Source: Nitrospirota bacterium
Lineage (GTDB): Bacteria > Nitrospirota > Thermodesulfovibrionia > Thermodesulfovibrionales > UBA6898
Direction of reading: 5' to 3'
NCBI GenBank assembly: GCA_021825365.1
Contig: JAKAHR010000005.1
Location: 62,001 to 126,000 of the forward strand
DNA length: 64,000 bases
Positions within the stretch are counted from its first letter, which is position 1. Every line of letters starts with the position of its first letter. Under the pieces are notes generated by a model, which saw nothing but the letters and a program-made list of their open reading frames with translations, was not told where the DNA came from and did not search any database. This document shows positions 47,234 through 55,855 of this stretch, piece by piece. The translations under genes and the position numbers were made by a program.

Positions 47234-48034
47234 TTATTTAAAGCTGTTGTCTTCCGAAGGGAATACTCCTCTTTCAACCTCCTCCCTGAACTCGGAGACG
47301 GCCTTGAGCGCCGCTTCTCTGAGATTTACGTACCGTTTCGCGAACTTGGGAATAAACCTCTCAAATATACCGACAACATCATGCAGCACCAGAACCTGCC
47401 CGTCACAGTATGGCCCGGCGCCGATGCCGATGGTCGGTATTGAAAGCTCTTCCGTTATACGTCCCGCAAGATCCATCGGAATCGCCTCCATAAGAAGTGA
47501 AAAGGCCCCTGCGTCTTCGGCGATGTGCGCCTCTTCAATCAGCCTTCGGGCCGCATCCTCTGTCTTGCCCTGCACCTTGTATCCGCCCATCCGGTGTATG
47601 GACTGGGGCGTCAGCCCGATATGCGCCATAACAGGAATGTCGGACCTGCTCATCGCCCTGATCCGGTCGGCTACCTCAGCTCCTCCCTCGAGCTTCACCG
47701 CTGCAGCCCCCGCCTCCTTGAGAAATCTGCCTGCATTCCTCACCGCATCCTCGACCCCCGCCTGATACGACATGAAGGGCATATCCCCGATAACGAGGGC
47801 ATTCCTGGCCGCCCTCGTAACAAGCCGGGTATGATAAATCATCTCATCCATGGTGACAGGCAGCGTATTTTCGAGACCCTGCACGACCATCCCCAGGGAA
47901 TCGCCCACAAGGATGCAGTCTATCCCCGCCTCGTCCACAATCTGGCCGAAAGGATAATCATAGGCCGTAAGCATCGTGATCTTTCTGCCGTCCTTCTTCT
48001 TCCTGATAAAGTCCTGGATCGTTATCCTGGGCAT
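47234..48034 (-). CDS. panB: 3-methyl-2-oxobutanoate hydroxymethyltransferase
   Basis: The first committed step of pantothenate (coenzyme A) synthesis: adds a hydroxymethyl group from methylene-THF to ketoisovalerate. 266 residues with the metal and substrate motifs [23 protein letters not shown] and [20 protein letters not shown] precedes the ATG. No panC or panD is nearby. It depends on the same methylene-THF pool as the MetF/FolD genes 3 kb away. Confidence 0.96.
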   Translation of the reverse strand: MPRITIQDFIRKKKDGRKITMLTAYDYPFGQIVDEAGIDCILVGDSLGMVVQGLENTLPVTMDEMIYHTRLVTRAARNALVIGDMPFMSYQAGVEDAVRNAGRFLKEAGAAAVKLEGGAEVADRIRAMSRSDIPVMAHIGLTPQSIHRMGGYKVQGKTEDAARRLIEEAHIAEDAGAFSLLMEAIPMDLAGRITEELSIPTIGIGAGPYCDGQVLVLHDVVGIFERFIPKFAKRYVNLREAALKAVSEFREEVERGVFPSEDNSFK

Positions 48035-48066
48035 GGTGTCTCCTGAATCGATAAGATAATATGCAG

Positions 48067-48072
48067 ATTATA
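48067..48072 (-). promoter_or_regulatory. -10 element of panB
   Basis: Minus-strand TATAAT (48072-48067) about 33 bases before the panB ATG. The -35 is poor (TGCTTT-like), so only the -10 is supported. Confidence 0.4.
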
Positions 48073-48238
48073 ACCGGCTGCCCCAAAAAAAGCATCCCCT
48101 CGTTATCGGAAAATAGTCACGACGGCGGGTCTGCAACCATGAGACGAGACCACGGATACCGGCTTGGCAGGCAATCTGCGGAACCTTTCCGTGCCGGGAG
48201 GAACCCCGGCGCGTTCAGGGAGGGGCAGGCGATCAGCT

Positions 48239-48625
48239 CTACAGCCAGCGGTCCAGTGCCCGCTGTATTTCCCTTCCGAACTGATCCATGTCGAAGGCCT
48301 TCTGCACAAAGCCGTCCGCACCCGCCGCATAAGAAGCCTTCACATCCACGTCGAGAGAGGAATGCGTGACAACGACAACCGGGATATGTTTCAAACCTTC
48401 GTCAGAGCGTATACGGCGCAGGAACTCGATACCACCCATGCCCGGCATCTTCAGGTCAAGAAGTATGAGCGCCGGATTGACCTTTCCGTCCTTCAGCACA
48501 GCGAACCCCTCCTCCCCGCTCGATGCTGACTGCGTCGCAAGGTCCCTCCCCACTTTTGCAAGAACCATTTCCGTTATCAGGACATCGTCCTGGCTGTCAT
48601 CGATAATAAGGATTGTCGGCGCCAT
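48239..48625 (-). CDS. Single-domain response regulator (Rcp1-like)
   Basis: 128 residues, receiver only. Acidic pocket DD at 9-10, phospho-Asp57 (LILLDLKMPG), conserved Thr in VVTHSS and a Lys near the end (FVQKAFD). The insertion KDGKVNPAL before the phospho strand is typical of Rcp1/phytochrome-type regulators. No kinase is adjacent. GGGAG favours the ATG at 48625 over a GTG at 48631. Confidence 0.88.
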   Translation of the reverse strand: MAPTILIIDDSQDDVLITEMVLAKVGRDLATQSASSGEEGFAVLKDGKVNPALILLDLKMPGMGGIEFLRRIRSDEGLKHIPVVVVTHSSLDVDVKASYAAGADGFVQKAFDMDQFGREIQRALDRWL

Positions 48626-48830
48626 GCCCACTCCCTCTGGTATTCACCGCGAAATTCGTTCCGGCCTCATTGTCTGGCAATCCCGGACCGGAGCCAGCGG
48701 CGGTTTCTCTTACATGATAGACGCTATTGCGGTCCTTTTCAACTGTCCGGGTCTTGTCGCTTTCCTGGTGTTCGCCCGTACCGTCGCCGCCCCGGCTCAA
48801 TCCTTCACGGCAAGCCGTGCCCCGCTGTGC

Positions 48831-48836
48831 TATACT
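48831..48836 (+). promoter_or_regulatory. Possible extended -10 before the DUF2301 gene
   Basis: TGC-TATACT 13 bases before the ATG at 48850, just after a small hairpin CACGGCAAGCCGTG (48806-48819). No clear -35. Confidence 0.35.
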
Positions 48837-48849
48837 CAATCAGGTGCAC

Positions 48850-49461
48850 ATGGGTGAGCGCGCTTTCTATCAGTCATTGACGAAGCAGGACAGGATTACG
48901 GTGGTTCTCTACCGGGCGGGCATCGTCCTCTCGACGGCGATCATCTGCCTGTTCGCGTTCCTCGCGGTGCGGGGGGTACAGGATATTCCCTCGCCCGCTT
49001 CCGGCCCCGGCGGCATGCTCCTCCTCGTCGCTCTCTATATAAGCGTGGGCCTGAGCGTATTCTTCATCCACCTCTACATAGGAAAGTTTCACCGGATTTT
49101 GAAGAAGATATATTATGTTGCTGTTGCGTGTCTCATCGCTCTATTTGTGATCGGGAACGGCAACCCCGTGGCTCCGCTTATGAAAGGCCCTCATCTGAGC
49201 GCCCTGTTGCTGCTCCCCCTTTCTCTCTGTCTCGGCTTTGTGACGGCGAAGGAGGCCTTCTGTTTCAGGCTTCTGGAGGGATACGTCCTGGCCTTCATAA
49301 TGCCGGCGTATATCTTCTACTATGCACTCGGGCTGTCGACATCACGGGGCACGATGATCGGAATCGGCATTGTTGCCTTTCTCCTTCTGCTCTTCTGTCT
49401 ACGGAAGGTCTTTCAGCCTCTCCACTACGATATCGGCGACAAGTCCGCATACCAGCCCTGA
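48850..49461 (+). CDS. DUF2301 membrane protein
   Basis: 203 residues with six hydrophobic helices. The C-terminal signature FQPLHYDIGDKSAYQP is characteristic of DUF2301. A short cytoplasmic N-terminus (MGERAFYQSLTKQDRITVV) precedes the first helix. A longer in-frame reading from 48727 lacks homology and crosses the promoter. Role unknown. Confidence 0.85.
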   Translation: MGERAFYQSLTKQDRITVVLYRAGIVLSTAIICLFAFLAVRGVQDIPSPASGPGGMLLLVALYISVGLSVFFIHLYIGKFHRILKKIYYVAVACLIALFVIGNGNPVAPLMKGPHLSALLLLPLSLCLGFVTAKEAFCFRLLEGYVLAFIMPAYIFYYALGLSTSRGTMIGIGIVAFLLLLFCLRKVFQPLHYDIGDKSAYQP

Positions 49462-49503
49462 ACCCTCCGGCAGACGCCAGTAGCATTATTGACGCAATTG
49501 TCT

Positions 49504-49509
49504 TATAGT
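49504..49509 (+). promoter_or_regulatory. -10 element before the zinc-tail response regulator
   Basis: TATAGT 7 bases before the ATG at 49517, with no Shine-Dalgarno between them. Possible leaderless transcript; no good -35. Confidence 0.35.
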
Positions 49510-49516
49510 GTCTCTA

Positions 49517-50071
49517 ATGAGCAATATCCTGATCATTGATGATGACAGGGACGTGCGTGATGTGCTGGCGGCATTATTCTCCGGTGAGGGGTTTGATGTG
49601 ACCGCAGTACCGGACGGTATGAGCGGCCTCGGCCTCCTGAGACAATGCGAATTTGACATCATCTTCATCGATCTCGTCATGCCCGGAATGAGCGGGCTTG
49701 ACGTGTTGAAGGAACTGACAGCCATCAAGACCGATGTCCCGGCCGTTATTATGACCGCCTTCGCCGCGGTGAATACGGCAGTCAACGCGATGAAGCTGGG
49801 TGCATTCGATTATGTGACCAAGCCCTTCAACCTCGATGCGCTCCTGATCATGACAAAAAGGATCCTGACGATGAGAAATGTCATGAGGGAAAACGTCATG
49901 CTGAAGAAACAGTTGTCCGGCCTTCTCCCGGTCTGCGCCTGGTGCAGGAAAATCCGCGACGAAAAAGGACGCTGGAAGACGATCGAGGACTATATCAAGG
50001 AACGCGACAAGGTCGCATTTTCGCATGGAATATGTCCTGACTGCCTGAAAAGGACGAACGCGGAGACGTAG
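49517..50071 (+). CDS. Response regulator with C-terminal Cys-rich (zinc-ribbon-like) tail
   Basis: 184 residues: a receiver domain (1-120) with DDD at 8-10 and phospho-Asp52, a helix, and a C-terminal segment CAWCRKIRDEKGRWKTIEDY followed by SHGICPDCLK. The two CxxC pairs suggest a bound metal. Similar tails occur on sensor proteins of anaerobic bacteria and may form a docking or redox module. The ATG at 49517 is preferred over an upstream GTG. No partner kinase is adjacent. Confidence 0.85.
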   Translation: MSNILIIDDDRDVRDVLAALFSGEGFDVTAVPDGMSGLGLLRQCEFDIIFIDLVMPGMSGLDVLKELTAIKTDVPAVIMTAFAAVNTAVNAMKLGAFDYVTKPFNLDALLIMTKRILTMRNVMRENVMLKKQLSGLLPVCAWCRKIRDEKGRWKTIEDYIKERDKVAFSHGICPDCLKRTNAET

Positions 50072-50106
50072 AGGAACCGCTGGCCCGGACCGGGGGTATT
50101 TTCTGC

Positions 50107-50139
50107 AAAAAAAAGGCGGGGTATGAGCCCCGCCTTTTT
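50107..50139. terminator. Bidirectional rho-independent terminator
   Basis: GGCGGGG (50115-50121), loop TATGAG, CCCCGCC (50128-50134), with A8 before and T5 after. It separates the convergent response regulator (+) and metF (-). Confidence 0.92.
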
Positions 50140-50155
50140 GAGTACGCAAACGATG

Positions 50156-51130
50156 TCAGTCGAAAGTCGGCCGCGGATACAATCCCGCCGCCTTAACGAT
50201 CCCCTCTATCGCTGATTCCCATTCGATGGCCTGTATGTGCACACCCTTTACGCCCGGGGTCTCGAGGACCTGATGAATGAGCTCCACCGTGATCCTGATC
50301 CCCTCCTGCTCCTGAAGCTCCCGGGCCTTCTTCTTGTCCTCTCCCGCTGCCTCCTTCGCCTTGTTCATCCGGTCGATGAGGGACTTAGGGACAGACACTC
50401 CCGCAACAGAGGAGTCCATGTACTTGAGCATCATGGCGCTCTTCGGAACGATAATCCCGCCGAGTATGGCGGTCCGCTCATGCAGACCCATATTCCGTAT
50501 CTTCTCCATCTGCGAGCGGAAACCCTCAATGTCGTAGATGCCCTGCGTCTGGATAAAATCAGCCCCCGCATTCACCTTTTTCATAAGATTGATCGGCCGG
50601 AAGTCGACCGGATCAGCCATCGGGGTCCATGAGGCTCCGATGAAGAACCTGGGCGCGACCTCGAGGGCGTCTCCGCCTTCCTGCTTTCCCTCGTCGCGCA
50701 TCTTTTTGAGAACTCCGACCAGTTGACAGGTGTCAAGATCATATACATTCTTCGCGCCGGGATGCCCCTTCAGCTTCCCTGCTGCGCTGAACTTCTGATG
50801 GTCGCCGGCAAGACAGAGGCAGTTCTTGAGCCCCAGGGCTGCTGCACCCAGGAGGTCCGCCTGAATCGCTATCCGGTTGCGGTCGCGGCAGGTCATCTGC
50901 ACGACCGGCTCGAGGCCATTCTGAAATGCCAGGGCAGCGGCCGCGATACTCGATATGCGAACCACCGCCGTCTGGCAGTCGGTGATGTTGGCAGCGTCGC
51001 AGAAGCCCTTCAGTATCCCGGCCTTCTTCACCACCTCATGTGCATCCGCTGACATGGGGGGCCCAAGCTCCGCCGTCACCGCAGGTTTGCCGCTCGCGAT
51101 TACCTTTTCGAGATTGCTTCCGCTCTTCAT
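50156..51130 (-). CDS. metF: Methylenetetrahydrofolate reductase, flavin subunit
   Basis: 324 residues, a little longer than E. coli MetF (296). It opens with VTAELGPPMSADAHE, the TIM-barrel start, and shows the flavin-site signature QMTCRDRNRIAIQADLLGA and PRFFIGASWTPMAD (family GAA..P segment), then ADFIQTQGIYD. Reduces methylene-THF to methyl-THF, the last step before the corrinoid protein in the Wood-Ljungdahl pathway and also the methionine branch. It overlaps metV by 4 bases, as in acetogens, and probably works as a MetFV complex. Confidence 0.95.
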   Translation of the reverse strand: MKSGSNLEKVIASGKPAVTAELGPPMSADAHEVVKKAGILKGFCDAANITDCQTAVVRISSIAAAALAFQNGLEPVVQMTCRDRNRIAIQADLLGAAALGLKNCLCLAGDHQKFSAAGKLKGHPGAKNVYDLDTCQLVGVLKKMRDEGKQEGGDALEVAPRFFIGASWTPMADPVDFRPINLMKKVNAGADFIQTQGIYDIEGFRSQMEKIRNMGLHERTAILGGIIVPKSAMMLKYMDSSVAGVSVPKSLIDRMNKAKEAAGEDKKKARELQEQEGIRITVELIHQVLETPGVKGVHIQAIEWESAIEGIVKAAGLYPRPTFD

Positions 51131-51843
51131 TGTTTCTTACCTCCCGTCGCCTGGGCCTTTTCTTCCTTCTCCTCATACTCCCTCAGATGCTCCAGGGATA
51201 TCCGGCGCGGGCCTCCGTCCCTGGACGTGGCCCAGTTCCTGGGCGGCTGTATCTCGCTGAGCTTTTCCAGCGTGCCGAGTTTCTTCATCCTCTCGACGAT
51301 AAGGTACCAGATGCAGTCGATCTCATTACTCACCTCGCACTTGCCCTTGTTGGTCCCGCCGCAGGGACCGTTCATGAGCGTCTTTGAACAGCGGGCGATG
51401 GGGCAAAGCCCGCCCGTCAGGTGAACGATGCAGTTGCCGCATCCGGCGCAGAGCTCTTTGAAGAAGCCGGGGGCCTCTACGGATCCGAAAAAGGAAGTGT
51501 TGATGCCCGGAAAAACCGGTATCGTACCGGTCCTGTCGGACAGAAAGTTCACGCCAACGCCGCAAGCGGTAGAGAGGATGAGGTCGTACTTCTTCACCTC
51601 GTCCATGACCGGCTCGAAATATTCCGGTTCGCAGTGGCGCATCACGCCGAGGTGTTTCACCTCCATCGTCCTGCCCTCCTGCTGAGCGCGCATGCGGACG
51701 AGAGAGGCGATCGTCTCTGCCTCTTTCTCACCCCCGGCATGGCAGACGGCGACGCACGTGTTACAGCCGAAAACGAGGACCCTGTTGAAGTCCTTCACCA
51801 TCGCCCAGATTTCATCGATCGGCTTTTGTGATCCCATTATCAT
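51127..51843 (-). CDS. metV: MetV, zinc/iron-sulfur partner of MetF
   Basis: 238 residues. Cysteines occur as VFGCNTCVAVCH at the N-terminus and CAGCGNCIVHLTGGLCPIARC plus GPCGG, KC and DC in the middle, matching the MTHFR C-terminal (MetV) family. In Moorella this subunit carries iron-sulfur clusters and passes electrons to MetF. It overlaps metF (ATGA) and follows the fusion flavoprotein by 39 bases. Several ATGs cluster at the start; 51843 is chosen for spacing to AAAGGAG. Confidence 0.9.
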   Translation of the reverse strand: MIMGSQKPIDEIWAMVKDFNRVLVFGCNTCVAVCHAGGEKEAETIASLVRMRAQQEGRTMEVKHLGVMRHCEPEYFEPVMDEVKKYDLILSTACGVGVNFLSDRTGTIPVFPGINTSFFGSVEAPGFFKELCAGCGNCIVHLTGGLCPIARCSKTLMNGPCGGTNKGKCEVSNEIDCIWYLIVERMKKLGTLEKLSEIQPPRNWATSRDGGPRRISLEHLREYEEKEEKAQATGGKKQ

Positions 51844-51882
51844 AGTTCATGGTCTCCTTTGTGTATAACGCATATCAGTCTT

Positions 51883-53991
51883 TCACCGTATTGAGGCCTT
51901 TCTCAGGCCCATCTCCTTCACCCTTGCCGAAAATGCCGCGCATACGGCCTCATAGGAGGCGCTGTCGCCGCCCGTGGCGGAGAGGACCTCGATGCGTTCC
52001 GGCCCCATACCCAGGGCGCTCATCAGTTCCTGTACCCGCTTCGCCCGGGCTGAAACGCGATGCATGATGCCGCGATACTTGCAGGTCCCTTCCCCGCAGC
52101 GCACTATCGCCACTCCGTCGGCGCCACATTCAACCGCCTTCAGGATATCCAATACATCTATCCGGCTCGTGCAGTGCACGGGGATGGCGTGAACATTCGA
52201 GGGAACCTTGAAGCCGAAGACACCCACATGATGCGTGCAGATGAAGGCAGCGATGTGGGGCTCTTTCCTTCCGGGATCAACGGCGCCGATGAGAGACGGC
52301 ATCCGGTCCCTGAACTCCCGCACGTCGTAGCTCACCATGCTGATCGCCTGACCCGGGCATTCCGGAGCGCAGAGACCGCATGCCTGGCAATACTCCGGCC
52401 TGATCTCGGAGACCGAGGTCACGACAGGAGCCCCGTACGGGCATATGCGCTGACAGGTGAGGCAGGCCATACACTTATTCGGGTTGACCACCGCCCCGCC
52501 GCCGCAGCCGCGGCAGCGTCCGGCCTCTTTGAGGGCCTCTGTCTCGTCATAGCCGATCTCAAAATGGACCATCGTATCGCACCGGACCTCAGGGGCAAGG
52601 TGCTTGATCTTGACCCGGGACTCCCGGGCGACCTTTTCAACCACCTCGGCAGGCATCTGCTCGATCTTTTCCTTTTCCTGCGCCGCCGGGAGTCGCCCCT
52701 CAATCGTCTCTCCCTGACAGTGCAGGTGCATCGCAAGCGCCGCGCGGTGGCCGTTGGCGACAGCTGCGATGGCTGAACCGGGCCCGGTGACCACCTCACC
52801 CGAGAGGAATATCCCCGGGGCGCTCGACATCTGCGTCTCGGGATTCCACTGTACGCGGCCGCGCTCATCGACCTTTACCGCAGAGTCCTTCATGAAAGAT
52901 ATGTTCGACATCTGGCCGATGGTAATGATAATAGTATCGGCCTCCAGCAGAGTCGTATTGCTCTCGTCGTATGCTGGATTAAACCTGCCGCTGGCATCGA
53001 AGACCGACTTCACCTTCTTCACCTCAAGACCCAGGACCTTTTCCCCCTCCCGTCTTACCGCCTTAGGCCCCCAGCGATGGTTGATGGCAATGCCCTCTTC
53101 CACAGCCTCGTCAACCTCCCACTTCCAGGCAGGCATCTCCTCGGCAGATTCGAGGCAGACCATCGATACGTCCTTTACGCCAAGCCTTCGGGCGGTGCGG
53201 GCAACGTCCATGGCGACGTTTCCGCCGCCGATGACCAGCACCTTCTTGCCCAGCGAGGGCTTCCGGTCAAAGGCAACATCCTCAAGAAAGGGGATAGCGA
53301 GCAGCACGCCCGGGCCTTCCACGCCCGGGATCGGGATGGAACGGCTCTGGGACAGTCCGATGGCGATCAATACGGCATCATGCTTCTTTGCGAGATCCTC
53401 CAGTTTCACGTCCCTGCCGATCTCGCAGCCGGTCTTCACCTCTATGCCCCTTGAGATCACATCGTCAATGTCTTCCTTGAGCATATTTCGGGGCAGACGG
53501 TAGGGAGGGATCGCTGAGGCGAGCATACCCCCCAGAACCGGATGGCGCTCATAGATCGTGACGCTATAGCCGAAATCCGCCAGGTCGCGGGCGGCGGTCA
53601 GGCCCGAGGGACCGGAACCGATGATACCGACGCTCTTGCCCCTCGTCTTCTGGACAAGCCTCCGCTTGGCCCGTCTGTATTCCTGGGACTTCTCGATAGC
53701 GAACCGCTTCAGGTGGCGAACGGAGAGGGGCTCGTCGATGCCGCAGCGGCGGCACGCCTGCTCACAGGGATGGTGGCAAATCATGGAGCAGACCGACGCG
53801 ATGGGATTCGGGGCGGTAATCACCTCGAATGCCTCGGTATACTTTCCCTGCGCTATCAGTCCGACATATGCCTGCACGTCCGTATGGGCCGGGCAAGCAG
53901 CGCGGCACGGCGAATACGGCCTCGTCTCCTTAATATCCGCGCCATAAGGCCGGTATGGTTCAGTCGTTGTTCCCTTATTCTGTGGTGTCAT
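51883..53991 (-). CDS. GltD-like flavoprotein fused to a two-cluster ferredoxin and an MvhD domain
   Basis: 702 residues in one chain. N-terminal iron-sulfur domain with CRAACPAHTDVQAY and CSMICHHPCEQACRRC (about 30-90); FAD and NAD(P) Rossmann folds with GSGPSGLTAARDLADFGY and GGGNVAMDVARTARRLGV (about 115-440); two 4Fe-4S motifs CMACLTCQRICP and CQACGLCAPECP (about 510-565); then a C-terminal MvhD domain (about 585-690, HVGVFGFK, VHCTSRIDVLDILKA, GADGVAIVRCGEGTCKYRG). MvhD normally carries 2Fe-2S and links hydrogenase or formate dehydrogenase to HdrABC. Directly upstream of metVF, so it likely supplies electrons to (or from) MTHFR. Bifurcation is a hypothesis. Confidence 0.88.
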   Translation of the reverse strand: MTPQNKGTTTEPYRPYGADIKETRPYSPCRAACPAHTDVQAYVGLIAQGKYTEAFEVITAPNPIASVCSMICHHPCEQACRRCGIDEPLSVRHLKRFAIEKSQEYRRAKRRLVQKTRGKSVGIIGSGPSGLTAARDLADFGYSVTIYERHPVLGGMLASAIPPYRLPRNMLKEDIDDVISRGIEVKTGCEIGRDVKLEDLAKKHDAVLIAIGLSQSRSIPIPGVEGPGVLLAIPFLEDVAFDRKPSLGKKVLVIGGGNVAMDVARTARRLGVKDVSMVCLESAEEMPAWKWEVDEAVEEGIAINHRWGPKAVRREGEKVLGLEVKKVKSVFDASGRFNPAYDESNTTLLEADTIIITIGQMSNISFMKDSAVKVDERGRVQWNPETQMSSAPGIFLSGEVVTGPGSAIAAVANGHRAALAMHLHCQGETIEGRLPAAQEKEKIEQMPAEVVEKVARESRVKIKHLAPEVRCDTMVHFEIGYDETEALKEAGRCRGCGGGAVVNPNKCMACLTCQRICPYGAPVVTSVSEIRPEYCQACGLCAPECPGQAISMVSYDVREFRDRMPSLIGAVDPGRKEPHIAAFICTHHVGVFGFKVPSNVHAIPVHCTSRIDVLDILKAVECGADGVAIVRCGEGTCKYRGIMHRVSARAKRVQELMSALGMGPERIEVLSATGGDSASYEAVCAAFSARVKEMGLRKASIR

Positions 53992-54015
53992 GTATCACTC
54001 CTCCCCCTCACCCTT

Positions 54016-54052
54016 TGCCCTCTCCCCTGAAGGGGACAGGGATGGGAGAGGG
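54016..54052. repeat. REP-like inverted repeat
   Basis: GCCCTCTCCC (54016-54025) and GGGAGAGGGC (54043-54052) form a perfect 10-bp inverted repeat, with an inner CCCCTGAAGGGG. Elements of this form are scattered in many genomes. It lies between folD and the fusion gene and could shape or stabilise the mRNA. A second small stem (GGCAGC...GCTGCC, about 54078-54099) follows. Confidence 0.6.
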
Positions 54053-54131
54053 CGTAACGTTCAAATCCTGGTCTTGACGGCAGCCTCTTCGGCCGCTGCC
54101 TTATTCTACCATCAGCCCCTGTGGGCCGTTC

Positions 54132-55040
54132 TCACTTGATGCCGGCGTGCAGCTTTGCCGATTTCACGGTATTCTTCATGAGCATCGTGATCGTCATGGG
54201 ACCCACGCCGCCCGGTACCGGGGTAATAGCTCCGGCGATCTCCTTTGCAGCGTCAAAGTCCACATCGCCCTTGAGGATCGGGATCATCTTGCCTGTCTTT
54301 TCGCTCATCTTCTCTCCCACGCGATTGACGCCGACGTCGATGACACAGGCACCCGGTTTGATCCATTCGGGTTTCACCAGACCGGGGACGCCGGCCGCAA
54401 CGACCAGGATGTCGGCCCGCTTACAATGATCAGCCATGTTCTTTGTCCCGGTATGCACGATGGTCACCGTAGAGTTGGCGCCCTTCCCTTTCTGGAGCAT
54501 GATGTTGGCTATCGGCTTTCCGACGATATTTGAACGGCCTACAACCACGACTTCGGCCCCGGCGGTCTCAAACCCGGAACGCACGATCAATTCCTGAATG
54601 CCGGCGGGCGTGCAGGGGAGGAACTTCGCCTCGTCGCCCCCGATCATGAGGCGGCCGACGTTGATGGGGTGAAAACCGTCCACGTCCTTATCCGGGTCGA
54701 TGGCATTGAGGATCTTCTTCTCATCGATATGCTTCGGGAGAGGAAGCTGCACGAGGATCCCGTGAACCTTCGGATCCTTATTATATTTATCCACCAGCTT
54801 CAGCAGGTCCGCCTCGGAGATGTCCTCGGGCTGGTCGTCCTGGGTTGAATTGAAGCCCAACTCATGGGCGGTCTTCTGCTTCCCGGTTACATAACTGATC
54901 GAGGCAGGGTTCTTTCCGACCAGAATGGTGACCAGCCCCGGGATCACCCCGTGCTTTTCCTTCATCTCGGAGACTTCCTTCTTGAGTTCTTCCCGTATCT
55001 GGGCAGCTACTTCAGTTCCGCTTATGATCTTTGCAGCCAT
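54132..55040 (-). CDS. folD: Methylene-THF dehydrogenase / methenyl-THF cyclohydrolase
   Basis: Bifunctional enzyme converting methylene-THF to formyl-THF and back. 302 residues with the catalytic Lys in SYVTGKQKTAHELG, QLPLP, DVDGFHPINVG, PCTPAGI and the NAD(P) loop GRSNIVGKP. AGGAGG precedes the ATG at 55040. It provides the substrate of MetF and supports the methyl branch of the Wood-Ljungdahl pathway. Confidence 0.97.
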   Translation of the reverse strand: MAAKIISGTEVAAQIREELKKEVSEMKEKHGVIPGLVTILVGKNPASISYVTGKQKTAHELGFNSTQDDQPEDISEADLLKLVDKYNKDPKVHGILVQLPLPKHIDEKKILNAIDPDKDVDGFHPINVGRLMIGGDEAKFLPCTPAGIQELIVRSGFETAGAEVVVVGRSNIVGKPIANIMLQKGKGANSTVTIVHTGTKNMADHCKRADILVVAAGVPGLVKPEWIKPGACVIDVGVNRVGEKMSEKTGKMIPILKGDVDFDAAKEIAGAITPVPGGVGPMTITMLMKNTVKSAKLHAGIK

Positions 55041-55119
55041 CTTCTTCCTCCTTTTTGTATATGATGATTCATGGTGACAGTCCGTGATGACGGCCCGGAG
55101 GCCCAACGTGCCCCGGTCG

Positions 55120-55683
55120 CTAATCCCGATGTTTTATGAGTTCCAGCAGTTCCTGCCGCGTTGACTCTTTTGATCTGAATATACCGCGCACAGCCGACGT
55201 GACCGTGCGCGCACCCGGCTTCTTCATGCCCCGCATCGAGAGGCAGAGATGCTCCGCGTCAATGATCACCATCGCGCCCTTGGGCCTGAGCTTTTCCATC
55301 AGCATGTCCGCCAGTTGCGCGGTGAGCCGCTCCTGCACCTGCGGCCTCTTTGCCAGGATCTCCAGGGCCTTGGCCAGTTCTCCGAGGCCCGCGATCTTCC
55401 CGGCGCCGGGCACGTAGGCCACATGAGCTTTTCCGATGAAGGGGAGGAGGTGATGTTCGCAGACGGAATAAAAGGGGATATCCTTGAGGAGGACGAGTTC
55501 ATCGTGGCTTTCACCCTCGATATGCTTCAGGATCTCTTCGGTAGGGGTCTCCAGTCCGGAAAAGATCTCCTGGTACATCCGGGCGACCCTGCCGGGCGTG
55601 TCCTTGATCCCGGGACGTTCAGGGTCCTCCCCTATTCCTTCGAGGATCATCCGTACACCCTTTTCTATCTTCTTTATGTCCAT
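55120..55683 (-). CDS. folE: GTP cyclohydrolase I
   Basis: The first step of (tetrahydro)folate synthesis from GTP. 187 residues with zinc-site [18 protein letters not shown] and [14 protein letters not shown], catalytic His included. Start 55683 gives [14 protein letters not shown]; a longer frame from 55749 would cover the promoter. First gene of folE-folD-fusion-metV-metF, though gaps of 79 and 140 bases leave room for internal promoters. Confidence 0.96.
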   Translation of the reverse strand: MDIKKIEKGVRMILEGIGEDPERPGIKDTPGRVARMYQEIFSGLETPTEEILKHIEGESHDELVLLKDIPFYSVCEHHLLPFIGKAHVAYVPGAGKIAGLGELAKALEILAKRPQVQERLTAQLADMLMEKLRPKGAMVIIDAEHLCLSMRGMKKPGARTVTSAVRGIFRSKESTRQELLELIKHRD

Positions 55684-55720
55684 TGATTCGCAGTCCGCCC
55701 TCTCCACGTTTTGGGTACCG

Positions 55721-55749
55721 ATTGTATCATCACGGATGCAGCAAGTCAA
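55721..55749 (-). promoter_or_regulatory. Promoter of the folE-folD-metVF cluster
   Basis: Minus-strand TTGACT (55749-55744), a 17-base spacer and TACAAT (55726-55721), about 37 bases before the folE ATG. Good match to sigma-70. Confidence 0.65.
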
Positions 55750-55855
55750 AGAAAAAGGGATAATGAGTCCTTATCGCATTATAAGAAAAACAAATAGATT
55801 TAACAAGGAAAAAATGCGGGGTGAGGGATGGTCGTCCCCCAAAAGGCCCGATACC

